Assembly: GCF_013358405.1 (NCBI RefSeq)
Contig: NZ_CP054836.1
Location: forward strand, 2,046,001 to 2,110,000
Direction of reading: 5' to 3'
Length of the DNA: 64,000 nucleotides
Source: Oricola thermophila
GTDB lineage: Bacteria > Pseudomonadota > Alphaproteobacteria > Rhizobiales > Rhizobiaceae
Both the position numbers and the translations under genes were made by a program. Below the pieces are notes generated by a model. The model did not search any database. It saw only the letters and a program-made list of their open reading frames with translations, and was not told the origin of the DNA. This document shows positions 46,120 through 56,486 of this stretch, one piece after another (the stretch's first letter is position 1; each line of letters starts with the position of its first letter).

Positions 46120-49100
46120 TCAGCTCGCCTCGCGCAGCTCCTCGGCCTGCTGGAGATCGACCGACACCAGCTGCGAGACGCCCTGCTCGGCCATGGTGAC
46201 GCCGAACAGGCGGTCCATGCGCGCCATGGTGATCGGGTTGTGGGTGATGATGACGAAGCGGGTGTCCGTGTCCTTGGCCATCTGGTCCATAAGGTTGCAG
46301 AAACGCTCGACATTGTGATCGTCGAGCGGCGCGTCGACCTCGTCGAGCACGCAGATCGGCGCCGGATTGGTCAGGAACACGGCGAAGATGAGGGCCATGG
46401 CCGTCAGCGCCTGCTCGCCGCCGGACAGCAGGGTCATCGTCTGCGGCTTCTTGCCGGGCGGGCGGGCAACGATCTCGAGACCGGCCTCGAGCGGATCGTC
46501 GCTCTCGACCAGCTGCAAGTCCGCCGTGCCGCCGCCGAACAGATGCGCGAAGAGCCGCTTGAAGTGGGCATTGACCGCCTCGAAGGCTTCCAGCAGGCGC
46601 TCGCGGCCCTCCTTGTTGAGGCTGGCGATGGCGGAGCGCAACTCGCGGATCGCATCCACCACGTCATCGCGCTCGCGCACGATGGATTCCAGCCGCTCGG
46701 CCAGCTCCGCCTGTTCCTCCTCGGCGCGCAGATTGACCGCGCCGAGACGCTCGCGCTCGATCTTCAGGCGTTCGAGCCGGCGCTCGACGGCATCGGCATC
46801 GGGGAGCGCCGCATCGGAATCGAGGCCGGTCAGCTTCAATGCCTCGTGCGGCGCGCAGTTCAGGGTCTCGCGGATGCGCGCCTCGACCTCCTTGCGCCGC
46901 TCAGAGGCCGCGGTGAGCCGCTCCTCGGCGCGAGCCCGCTCCTCGCGGGCGCCCGAGAGGGCCGTGATCGCGTCGGTCGCCGCCTTGTCGGCCTCGCGGC
47001 CCGCGGTCTCGGCCAGCGCCAGCCTGTCGGCCGCCTCCTTGCGCGCCTGCTCGGCGGTTTCGATCTCGCGGACAAGGCCGCGGCGACGCTGGGGCATCTC
47101 GTCCGGCACGTCCTCGAGGGCGGCCAGTTCCTTCGCGGTCTCGTCGCGGCGGGCGGTCAGCACCTCGATCTGCCGGTCGGCATTGGCGCCGCGGGAACGC
47201 CAGTTCTCGCGCTCGGAGCGCAGCGCGACGAGACGGCGCTGGCGCGCCTCGCGCTCCCGGGCGAGCGACTGGTGGTTGGCGCGGGCCTCGGTCAGCGCGG
47301 CGCGCTCGGTGGTCACGACCGCAGACTGCTTCTCCACCGCCGCGTCCAGATCGGACAGATCCGGCTCGCCGGCCAGAGCGGTCTCGGCCTCGGCCAGCAC
47401 GCCGGCGGCCTCCTCGATGTCGGCCCTGGCGCGGGAGACGCTTTCCTCGAGCACGGCCTTGCGCTTCGACAGCTCGCCGGTCGCCCGCTCGGCGGCGGCC
47501 AGCGCGTCGCGGGCCTCGCGGGCCGCGGCCTGGGCGGCGCGCAGCGCGTCGCGGGACCGGCGCTCCGCCTCGATCGCGGCCTTCGTGGCTTCCTTGCGCC
47601 CGGCGACATCGGCCTCGCAGGCACGGAGCACCTTCGTCGCCTCGACGATCTCGGCGTCCAGTTCCGCAAGCCGGTTCTTCTGCGCCAGCCGCTGCGCGGC
47701 GGGCGTCGGCGCATCGGCGCGGGCGGTGTAGCCGTCCCAGCGCCATAGCGCGCCGTCCCGCGTCACCAGCCGCTGGCCGGTCCGGAGCTCCGCCTGCAGC
47801 GCCTGGCCCTGCTCCACGCTCTCCACCACGCCGATCTGCCGCAAAGCGCGATGCAGCGCGTCCGGCGCCTTGACGTAATCGGCGAGCGGCACGACGCCCG
47901 CAGGCAAGGCGGGATCGTCGGCAAGCGGCGCAACGGCGGCCCAGTAGGCCGGCGCCGTCGAATCCAGCGGCAGGTCGAGATCGTCACCCAGCGCCGCGCC
48001 GAGCGCGGCCTCAAAGCCCTTCTCGACCCTCATCTTCTCGACCACGGCGGGGAACAGGTCGCTGCCGCCGGCATTGAGCATCTTCGAAAGGGTCTGGGCC
48101 TCGGTCTCCAGCCGGTTCAACTGCGCCCTCGCCTCCTGCAGGGCGGGCTGGCGCGCGTTCTCGGCCTCGCGGGCGGCAGACACGTTCTGCTCGGCCTCGG
48201 CGGCGGCGCGCTCGGCCTCCAGGACCGCGTTCTCGGCGGCCTCGAGCTGCGCGCGCTTCTCGGCCGGATCGGCAAGCGACTTGATGCGGTTCTCGATCTC
48301 GGCCAACTCGGCCACAAGGCGGTCCTGCTGGGCGGCCAGCCGGTCGGAACGCTCCCGCGTCTCGCGGATGCGGCGTTCGAGTTGCGTGCGCAGGGCCCCG
48401 GCCTCCGCACGCTCTCCGGTCAGGCGGGACAGCTCGGCCTCCGAGCGCGCCAACGCCTCCTCGGCCTGCTCGAACAAGCGCTTCAGCTCGGCCTCGCGGT
48501 CGCCCGTCGAGGCCTCTTCGGCAACGATCTGCGCCTCCTCCTCGTCGAGGCGGGCGATCGCGGCCGCGTTCTCCGCCTTCATCTGCTCCTCGCGGGCGAT
48601 GTCGGCGGCAAGCTGTTCGGCACGGTTCTGCAGCTCGTTGCGGCGCGCCTCCTGGCGGCGGGCATCCTCGTCGAGCTGGTTGAGGGCGATGGTGAGCCGC
48701 TGCAACGCGGCGGCGGCGGCGGCCTCGGCCTCGCGCAGCTCGGGCAGCTTGCGCTGGGCTATGGCCTGGGTCTTGGCCGCCTCCATCTGCAGCTGGGCGC
48801 GCTCGCCGACAAGGGAGGTGGCCCGCGAAAGCGCCGACTGCGCCTCGGCCTCCTGCTCCCTGGCGTGGGTCCAGCGCAGGTGCAGCAGGGTCGCCTCCGC
48901 CTCGCGGATGTCGCGCGACAGCGCCTTGAACCGCTTGGCCTGCCGGGCCTGGCGCTTCAGGCTCTCGATCTGGCTCTCCAGCTCGCCGATCACGTCCTCG
49001 AGACGCTCGAGGTTAGTTTCCGCGCCGCGCAGGCGAAGCTCGGCATCGTGGCGGCGCGAATGCAGGCCGGAAATGCCGGCGGCCTCCTCCAGCAGCGCGC

Positions 49101-49581
49101 GGCGGGCCTGCGGCTTGGCCTGGATCAGCTCGCCGATGCGGCCCTGCCCGACCATGGAGGGAGAGCGGGCGCCCGTCGACTGGTCGGCGAAGAGAAGCTG
49201 GACATCCTTCGCGCGGGCGTCCTTGCCGTTGATCTTGTAGGCGGAACCCGCCTCGCGCTCGATGCGGCGCGTCACCTGAAGGGTGTCGTCGTCGTTGAAG
49301 GCCGGCGGCGCGGTCCGGTCGGAATTGTCGAGGAAGAGGGAGACCTCGGCGGTGTTGCGCGAGGGGCGCGTCGCGGAGCCGGAGAAGATCACGTCATCCA
49401 TGCCGGACGCGCGCATGTTCTTGTAGGAGGACTCGCCCATCACCCAGCGCAGCGCCTCGACAAGGTTCGACTTGCCGCAGCCGTTCGGCCCGACAACGCC
49501 GGTCAGGCCGCCCTCGATGATGAATTCGGTCGGCTCGACGAATGACTTGAAGCCGAGCAGGCGGAGCTTCTCAAAGCGCAT
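46120..49581 (-). CDS. smc: Chromosome partition protein SMC
   Basis: The 1153-residue condensin ATPase has Walker A at 31-39 (GPNGCGKSN), a very long coiled coil rich in Glu, Ala and Arg (about 165-500 and 660-1000), a hinge near 505-640 with GVVPLADYVKAPDALHRAL, and a C-terminal head with the signature LLSGGEQAL and Walker B VLDEVDAPLDDHN. The homodimer organises chromosomes with ScpA and ScpB. It lies 56 bases downstream of a DsbA-like gene, an order common in rhizobia. The coiled-coil repeats create long antisense open frames, which I treat as artefacts. Confidence 0.97.
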   Translation of the reverse strand: MRFEKLRLLGFKSFVEPTEFIIEGGLTGVVGPNGCGKSNLVEALRWVMGESSYKNMRASGMDDVIFSGSATRPSRNTAEVSLFLDNSDRTAPPAFNDDDTLQVTRRIEREAGSAYKINGKDARAKDVQLLFADQSTGARSPSMVGQGRIGELIQAKPQARRALLEEAAGISGLHSRRHDAELRLRGAETNLERLEDVIGELESQIESLKRQARQAKRFKALSRDIREAEATLLHLRWTHAREQEAEAQSALSRATSLVGERAQLQMEAAKTQAIAQRKLPELREAEAAAAAALQRLTIALNQLDEDARRQEARRNELQNRAEQLAADIAREEQMKAENAAAIARLDEEEAQIVAEEASTGDREAELKRLFEQAEEALARSEAELSRLTGERAEAGALRTQLERRIRETRERSDRLAAQQDRLVAELAEIENRIKSLADPAEKRAQLEAAENAVLEAERAAAEAEQNVSAAREAENARQPALQEARAQLNRLETEAQTLSKMLNAGGSDLFPAVVEKMRVEKGFEAALGAALGDDLDLPLDSTAPAYWAAVAPLADDPALPAGVVPLADYVKAPDALHRALRQIGVVESVEQGQALQAELRTGQRLVTRDGALWRWDGYTARADAPTPAAQRLAQKNRLAELDAEIVEATKVLRACEADVAGRKEATKAAIEAERRSRDALRAAQAAAREARDALAAAERATGELSKRKAVLEESVSRARADIEEAAGVLAEAETALAGEPDLSDLDAAVEKQSAVVTTERAALTEARANHQSLAREREARQRRLVALRSERENWRSRGANADRQIEVLTARRDETAKELAALEDVPDEMPQRRRGLVREIETAEQARKEAADRLALAETAGREADKAATDAITALSGAREERARAEERLTAASERRKEVEARIRETLNCAPHEALKLTGLDSDAALPDADAVERRLERLKIERERLGAVNLRAEEEQAELAERLESIVRERDDVVDAIRELRSAIASLNKEGRERLLEAFEAVNAHFKRLFAHLFGGGTADLQLVESDDPLEAGLEIVARPPGKKPQTMTLLSGGEQALTAMALIFAVFLTNPAPICVLDEVDAPLDDHNVERFCNLMDQMAKDTDTRFVIITHNPITMARMDRLFGVTMAEQGVSQLVSVDLQQAEELREAS

Positions 49582-49637
49582 ATGCGCCTCCGCCGGTCAT
49601 GCCGGCCGGACGCGCCGACCGGCACAAGGCAGCGCCG

Positions 49638-50300
49638 TCAGAGCATTCCGTCCAGAACTGCCGACATCTCTTCAACTGATAGGGCTCCGGAATATTTCTT
49701 TCCGTTGATGAAAAAGGTCGGGGTCGCATCGACGCCGAATTCCGATGCCCCGCGCTCCCTTACCGAATTGATGTCATCCAGAAGCTTCTGGTTGGTCAAG
49801 CAGGCCTCGAAGCTCTCCTGTGTAAAACCGGCCAGCTTCGCGATGTTTTCCAGCGGCTCGCGCGCATTCTTGACGAAAGCCCACTGTTCCTGCTGCCTGA
49901 ACAGGACATCGACCATGGCGAAATACTTTCCCTCCGGCGCGCAGCGGGCCAGCATGAAGGCGGCCGCGGCGCGGGGATCGAAGGGAAACTCGCGCATGAT
50001 GAAACGGACCTTGCCGGTGTCGATGTAGTTTTCCTTGATGGCCGGGAAGGTATTCTTGTGGAAGTTGGCACAGTGGCCGCAGGTCATCGAGGCATATTCG
50101 ACGACGGTGACCGGCGCGTCCTCGGAACCCTCGACCTGCTCTTCCAGCGGACCGGGCTGCAGCAGCTTTTCCATGTCGACCGTGCCTGTCGGCTTCGGCG
50201 CGGACTGCGCGAAGGCAAGGCGCGGCGCGGCGGCGAGGGAAACGCCTGCAACCGCGGTGGCCAGCAGGGCGGAACGGCGGGTCATGAAGATTTCGGCCAT
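49638..50300 (-). CDS. DsbA-family thioredoxin-like protein, periplasmic
   Basis: The 220-residue protein starts MAEIFMTRRSALLATAVAGVSLAAA and has a twin-arginine-like or Sec signal ending near LAFAQS. The redox motif is CGHC in YASMTCGHCANFH. It is followed by the DsbA alpha-helical insertion and the cis-Pro loop GVDATPTFFINGKKYSG. It should oxidise or isomerise disulfides in the envelope. ATG 50285 (MTRRSALL) is an equally good start. Position directly before smc agrees with rhizobial gene order. Confidence 0.93.
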   Translation of the reverse strand: MAEIFMTRRSALLATAVAGVSLAAAPRLAFAQSAPKPTGTVDMEKLLQPGPLEEQVEGSEDAPVTVVEYASMTCGHCANFHKNTFPAIKENYIDTGKVRFIMREFPFDPRAAAAFMLARCAPEGKYFAMVDVLFRQQEQWAFVKNAREPLENIAKLAGFTQESFEACLTNQKLLDDINSVRERGASEFGVDATPTFFINGKKYSGALSVEEMSAVLDGML

Positions 50301-50427
50301 CGGGGACTGTCTCCGGTTCGTTGATCTGGCGCCGATATATGGCATCGAAGATGGCGTGACCATGGCCTTTTCCGGCTGAACGGGGGCTGAACGCGGTTTT
50401 CCGATAAACTCTGCGTCAAGATGCGGT

Positions 50428-50850
50428 TTACGACGACAGGTGGAGAACCACCTCGCGGCGGTGCGGGCGGTCGCGGTGCTCGAACAGGTAAAGGCCCTGC
50501 CAGGTGCCGAGCGCAAGGCGCCCGCCGGCGACCGGGATGCCGACGGAGACCTGCGTCAGCGCCGCCTTGATGTGGGCCGGCATGTCGTCCGGCCCCTCGG
50601 TCGTGTGCACGATCCAGCGCATCGAGGGATCGTCGGAGCGCGGCACCAGGCGGCGGAAGAATTCGTCGAGATCGCGCCGCACGTCGGGATCGGCATTCTC
50701 CTGGATCAGCAGCGAGCAGGAGGTGTGGCGCACGAAGACCGTCAGAAGCCCCTCGCCCGCCCCCGCATCGCGGACAAAGGCTTCCGCACGGCCGGTGAAC
50801 TCGTAGAGGCCGGGACCATCGGTGGCTATCGAGATCGCAGTCTGCCTCAT
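50428..50850 (-). CDS. YjbQ-family protein (secondary thiamine-phosphate synthase / UPF0047)
   Basis: The 140-residue protein shows the family blocks LLTVFVRHTSCSLLIQENADPDV, MPAHIKAALTQVSVGIPV and GTWQGLYLFEHRDRPHRREV. YjbQ has weak thiamine-phosphate synthase activity in E. coli and its main role is not settled. The start ATG 50850 (MRQTAISIATDGPGL) is chosen by homology; upstream sequence in the same frame is low-complexity. The gene stands alone on the minus strand. Confidence 0.92.
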   Translation of the reverse strand: MRQTAISIATDGPGLYEFTGRAEAFVRDAGAGEGLLTVFVRHTSCSLLIQENADPDVRRDLDEFFRRLVPRSDDPSMRWIVHTTEGPDDMPAHIKAALTQVSVGIPVAGGRLALGTWQGLYLFEHRDRPHRREVVLHLSS

Positions 50851-51219
50851 CGGTCGGGACTCCTCCGGAAACGGGCCATAGCGGCCCCGCGCCGAAACCG
50901 TAGCCGGGAAGGCGGAGGTGTCAACGCCGCAGAGACCAGCCGTCGGGGATCCCGGTCTTCGACCGGCCGATTGACGGGCGTCAATGCGCCGGCGGCCGGC
51001 GCGCCGGATGGTTTCCACGAAGGTCTCCTCGGCATTCGCGGCCGAGGGGTCCCAATCGGCCCGTGCGACTGCCACCATGCCCCGGGAGCCGTTGCACCCG
51101 CCGAGGGAGAGCCCGGTCGATGGCCGGGTTTTCCTTTGGCGGAACCAGGGCACGCGTCATCGCCCGCGCTTCCGGCCGGAAGCGCGGGTTCCCGGAAGGG
51201 CGATGACCTTCCGCCCCCG
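50851..51219. other. Intergenic region with a 26-base perfect palindrome
   Basis: These 369 bases lie between yjbQ and an upstream proline-rich hypothetical gene, both on the minus strand. I see no supported gene. The notable structure is the palindrome at 51163-51188. The GC-rich sequence leaves several frames open by chance. Confidence 0.45.
51163..51188. other. Perfect 26-base palindrome
   Basis: CCCGCGCTTCCGG at 51163-51175 is followed directly by its exact reverse complement at 51176-51188. It lies 31 bases beyond the stop of the minus-strand gene at 51220-52224, so it could form a transcript-end hairpin, but there is no T-tract. With no spacer it could equally be a binding site for a dimeric protein or a dispersed palindrome. 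Confidence 0.65.
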
Positions 51220-52224
51220 TCACGGCGGCCCTTCCCTTTCCGCCCAGACCGCGACGCGGTGGCATTCCCCCAGAACCTCGTCGATGGCGTGGCGGCCTCG
51301 CTTCCGGTGCCCCGGCGGCGGGCCGGGGCGCAGCGCGGTGTAGATCACCCGGCGGCTGTCCGGCGGGCGGTGGCGAACCCGCGCCTCGTGGCGGGCAAGG
51401 CGCCGGGCCTCGCGGTCGATGTTGTCCAGCGCCATGCGCGCCGAAACCAGGCGACGCAGCAGGGTCGCCGCCGGGATGTCATCGCCCGGCAGGCGTAGGT
51501 CGGGTTCCGGCTCCGGCGGGCGGCGCATGTAGACCGGGAACGGGTTGTCGCCCAGCAGGCGGATGCGCGGACGGCTGCGGGCATGGCGCCTGCGGGGACG
51601 GGCGAAATCGAAACGCTTGCGCGGATCGACCAGCGGGAAGGCCGGGATGGGGCCGAGCGGGACCGGGCCGTCGGGTTCTTTCTCCGGTTCCGGTTCGGGA
51701 TCAGGGATGATGCGGATGTTGGCCAGCCCCAGGTTGACCGGCACGCGGACGAGCTGCGGGGCGCCGGGAAGCGGTTTTTCCGGCGGAGCGGGCGGCTCGG
51801 GGCGGATGGTGACGGTGACGGGGGTGGAAGCACCCGTCCGTTCGGAGCCTGCCGACGCTTCGCCGGATCGTCGGCTCGCCGCTGGCGTGGCGACCGGCTC
51901 GTCACCGCCCTTCCGCTTCAAGGCAGGCGCATGGCGGACCTGCACCTCGATGTCGCGCGCGGCAATGACGATCAGACGTCGCACGGCGGCCTCGGCGGAG
52001 CGCAGGATGCGGCGGACGTGGAGAACGGCGTAGCGCGGCAGGGTGGCCGGGAGGACTGGGGGAAGGGTGAACGAAGCGGCGTCGGCCTCGGGGGCTGCAA
52101 GGGGACCGGACGCGGGTTCGGCAGCCGTCTCGAAATCCAGCCCGGCGAGCGCGAACAACTCCCGCAATATGCGCAGCAGGTCCCTGCGGTTCCTCTCTAT
52201 CGCCAGTGCCCAGTCGAACTGCAT
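51220..52224 (-). CDS. Hypothetical proline/arginine-rich protein
   Basis: The 334-residue protein starts at ATG 52224 (MQFDWALAIERNRRDLLRIL). The N-terminal 30 residues and residues 55-110 (YAVLHVRRILRSAEAAVRRLIVIAARD) look helical. The middle (about 110-200) is low-complexity Pro/Glu/Ala. The C-terminal third is rich in Arg and Pro, with DDIPAATLLRRLVSARMALDNIDREARRLARHEAR as one likely helix. There is no signal peptide. I do not recognise the family; the layout suggests a disordered cytoplasmic or nucleoid-related protein. The start and coding status are moderately sure because GC-rich DNA leaves frames open. Confidence 0.6.
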   Translation of the reverse strand: MQFDWALAIERNRRDLLRILRELFALAGLDFETAAEPASGPLAAPEADAASFTLPPVLPATLPRYAVLHVRRILRSAEAAVRRLIVIAARDIEVQVRHAPALKRKGGDEPVATPAASRRSGEASAGSERTGASTPVTVTIRPEPPAPPEKPLPGAPQLVRVPVNLGLANIRIIPDPEPEPEKEPDGPVPLGPIPAFPLVDPRKRFDFARPRRRHARSRPRIRLLGDNPFPVYMRRPPEPEPDLRLPGDDIPAATLLRRLVSARMALDNIDREARRLARHEARVRHRPPDSRRVIYTALRPGPPPGHRKRGRHAIDEVLGECHRVAVWAEREGPP

Positions 52225-52385
52225 CGCTCCCTCCACGCCGCACCATGCGGCAGCGGGACAAGGATAAGGGAGGCGGGAGCGAGGTGGACAAGTTTCGCGC
52301 CGCAATGGCGGCAATGCCGGACAGCGGACCGGAAAGGCAAGCCATTCCCGCAGGTTGTCAGAAACGGTGCAGAAAGCGATTCAGC

Positions 52386-52619
52386 CTATTTCGCCGCGAG
52401 GATCGGCACCGCCAGCTTGAGGGCGGCGAGGACGAAGGGCGCGGCATGCATCAGAAAATCGAAGATGTCGATCGGCTTCACCAGCGTGCCGGACGCCAGC
52501 ATCTTCAGCTTCTCCCAGATGTGCGGCTCCGGCACGAAGGGGGCGAGGCCGAGCGTCAGGCAGGCGATGATGACGATGTTCCAGGGCAACTGGTCGAGAA
52601 GGCTGGCGAGCGATTGCAT
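52386..52619 (-). CDS. Small conserved membrane protein (annotated 'RND transporter' in some genomes)
   Basis: The 77-residue protein has two hydrophobic segments, LPWNIVIIACLTLGLAPF (11-28) and a second near 55-75 (FLMHAAPFVLAALKLAVPIL), linked by PEPHIWEKLKMLASGTLVKPIDIFD. The P-x-P-H-x-W-E-K motif is what I recall from a small conserved family sometimes labelled RND transporter, although it is far too small to be one. The function is unknown. It stands alone between the DUF930 gene and the proline-rich gene, all on the minus strand. Confidence 0.75.
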   Translation of the reverse strand: MQSLASLLDQLPWNIVIIACLTLGLAPFVPEPHIWEKLKMLASGTLVKPIDIFDFLMHAAPFVLAALKLAVPILAAK

Positions 52620-52715
52620 GGGAGCGGCAGGTCTCCGAAACGGGGATTGTCGGATTCTGCCTATGGCAAGCCGGTCGCCACGTCAAACATTCCCACATCG
52701 GAATATTTCAGGGAC

Positions 52716-53513
52716 TCAGAAACCGGGAAAGCCCCTCGCCTCCCATTCGCTGCGTGGAATCGCCGCGCCGACGGAAAAGGCAAAGGCGACGACCTGCGTG
52801 GCATCCGCGTCGACCTCGCAGCGGAAGCTCAGGCCGTACCATTGACCGGACGCGCGGAAGGCGCCGTCGCGGACCTCGATCGCCGTGCCCTCGCCCAGCC
52901 GGTAAGCCGGAAGGAGTTCGGGCCACACGGGCGGCTCGGCATGGCGGAGCTGCTCGCGCAGCTCGGTGGTGCAAAGCTCGGCGCCGCGCTCGCCGCGTGT
53001 CAGCGTGCCCATGGCATCCATGGCCGCGAGATCACGGCTTACGGCCCGCGAGAAGAGCGTCCGGGCCTGCGCGAGTTCGAGCGGCGGCTTTTCGGCGGGA
53101 ACGGCGATGCCGGGCACGGCGTCTTCCGGTGCCGGCTCTTCGGCGGCCTCCTCGGGGGCGGGCTCCTCCGGCGCGTTGCCGTCCTCTGCGATTTCCGGAC
53201 CGGCATTCCGCTCGCCGAAGCGGAAAACGGGACGCAGGACCTGGATCGGCTGGGCATTGATCCGCGCAACGGCGTCCGCCTCCGCAGGCGGCGGTTCTTC
53301 GGCCGGTTCATCCTCCGCTGGCGGCTCGTCCGGTGCGGGCTCCTCCTCCGGCGGCGGCACGAGTTCGACCGCGACCGCCTCCGGCGGATCGGGCGGCACA
53401 AAGCCCGCGGGCAGGCCGAAGACCAGCAGCGCCGCCAGAACGGCATGCGCGGCCAGCGAGGCGACGAGGCCCCGGAGATTTCCCGCTGCCGGTTCGGATT
53501 GCGTGTTGTGCAT
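52716..53513 (-). CDS. DUF930 domain protein, membrane-anchored
   Basis: The 265-residue protein has one N-terminal membrane helix (about 15-35, VASLAAHAVLAALLVFGLPAG), then a long Pro/Glu/Ala-rich linker to about residue 140 that would span the periplasm, as in TonB-like proteins. The C-terminal DUF930 domain follows (TRGERGAELCTTELREQLRH, WYGLSFRCEVDADATQVVAF, with two cysteines that may pair). DUF930 proteins are found mainly in Rhizobiales and are of unknown function. The C-terminus ends GFPGF. Confidence 0.84.
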   Translation of the reverse strand: MHNTQSEPAAGNLRGLVASLAAHAVLAALLVFGLPAGFVPPDPPEAVAVELVPPPEEEPAPDEPPAEDEPAEEPPPAEADAVARINAQPIQVLRPVFRFGERNAGPEIAEDGNAPEEPAPEEAAEEPAPEDAVPGIAVPAEKPPLELAQARTLFSRAVSRDLAAMDAMGTLTRGERGAELCTTELREQLRHAEPPVWPELLPAYRLGEGTAIEVRDGAFRASGQWYGLSFRCEVDADATQVVAFAFSVGAAIPRSEWEARGFPGF

Positions 53514-53617
53514 GGGAAGGCCTTAGCCGCCGATCATGGCAGGAGCAAAATCAAATTGCCGGGAGAAAACGGGAAAAGGACGGAAGGGAAACGGTCCGGC
53601 CACGACACGCGGCGCGG

Positions 53618-53890
53618 TCAGGCGGCCGGCGCCCGCAAGCGCCCCTGCTCCGCCATCTCGCGATGCAGTGCGATGGAATCGACATCGAAGCCGTTGGGCC
53701 AGGTCAAAACGCCGTTCGAGAGAAACACGCGGGCGAACCAGGCCTCGTCCGCAAAGGGCTCGACCATCGGACCAACGGCGTCCCGGAGCCAGGAGAAATC
53801 CGCCTCGCCCCCGTCTCCGTTGGAAAAGCGCACATCCGCCTTGTAGCCGGGCTTCGGCTTCACCTCGACGACCTTGACCACTTCAATCAT
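53618..53890 (-). CDS. DUF2442 domain protein
   Basis: The 90-residue protein has the DUF2442 pattern: VKVVEVKPKPGYKADVRFSNG, then ADFSWLRD and FVNGVLTWPNG-like (here LSNGVLTWPNGFDVDSIAL). Such proteins are often coded next to DUF4160 proteins and have been suggested as possible antitoxin-like partners; this is not established. Its ATG overlaps the stop (ATGA) of the frame that would end an intact DUF4160 protein, which shows the two genes were built as a pair. Confidence 0.88.
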   Translation of the reverse strand: MIEVVKVVEVKPKPGYKADVRFSNGDGGEADFSWLRDAVGPMVEPFADEAWFARVFLSNGVLTWPNGFDVDSIALHREMAEQGRLRAPAA

Positions 53891-54154
53891 TCAACATCTG
53901 CTCCCGGCACCTGGTTGAAGGGCAGATGAAGACTGCCACGCTCCCAGTTTTCCAGCAAAGGCAGGCCGACGCTGCGCGATCCATTCGGAAACGATGCGTT
54001 CGGCCCGGTCGGGCAGGCTACCGCCGATGACCTCGCCTGTCTGAATGTCGAACAACGCCTCCCGGCCCTGATACAGCGCATGGAGATGCGGCGGATTGTG
54101 GTCGCGCCAGTACATCTGGATCACGATGCCGAAGAATATCGAGATCGTCGGCAT
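53887..54154 (-). pseudogene. DUF4160 domain protein, frameshifted
   Basis: The first 64 residues are a normal DUF4160 domain: MPTISIFFGIVIQMYWRDHN, then PPHLHALYQG, DIQTGEVIGG and IAQRRPA. After that the frame runs into untypical sequence and stops at 53891. The neighbouring frame gives LLENWERGSLHLPF and ends at 53887 with an ATGA overlap to DUF2442, which is the expected family ending. One extra base in the run of three A at 53957-53959 (TTT on the coding strand) explains the switch. It is either a real broken gene or a sequencing error. It starts 10 bases after the rpoD stop. Confidence 0.8.
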
Positions 54155-54164
54155 CGTGGGTGTT

Positions 54165-56198
<2,034 letters not shown>

Positions 56199-56333
56199 AA
56201 AATCCCAGTCTCCGGCGACGATGTACTAGCCGCGGCCTCGCCGGCGCCCTACCCCCGCGGTATGCGCCACTTGCCCGATTCGTCATCAACGCGAACCAGC
56301 CTTAGGCGAAGCGTGTTAATTGCCGATTACCCC

Positions 56334-56399
56334 TATTTAGGTGCGCTTCGCGCCAATCCAACACGAAGCCACATAAAAACGGTTGCCTGACTGACACAA
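56334..56399 (-). promoter_or_regulatory. Candidate rpoD promoters
   Basis: In the A/T-rich part of the 288-base gap upstream of rpoD I see two possible sigma-70-like pairs on the minus strand. One is TTGTGT at 56399-56394 with TTATGT at 56376-56371 (17-base spacer). The other is TTGGAT at 56361-56356 with TAAATA at 56339-56334 (16-base spacer). Both match the -10 poorly, so these are suggestions only. The rest of the gap is unremarkable. Confidence 0.3.
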
Positions 56400-56486
56400 T
56401 TCGGGCGCGCGCCCGAAATTCCTTGATTCCCGCGATTCGTCGCAACGTCAAGCCTGACGCCGAGATTCGGCGAAAAAACCGGCGAA

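Noticed and set aside
52386..52619. RND efflux transporter
   Set aside because: At 77 residues with two hydrophobic segments it cannot be an RND pump; the label is a database habit.
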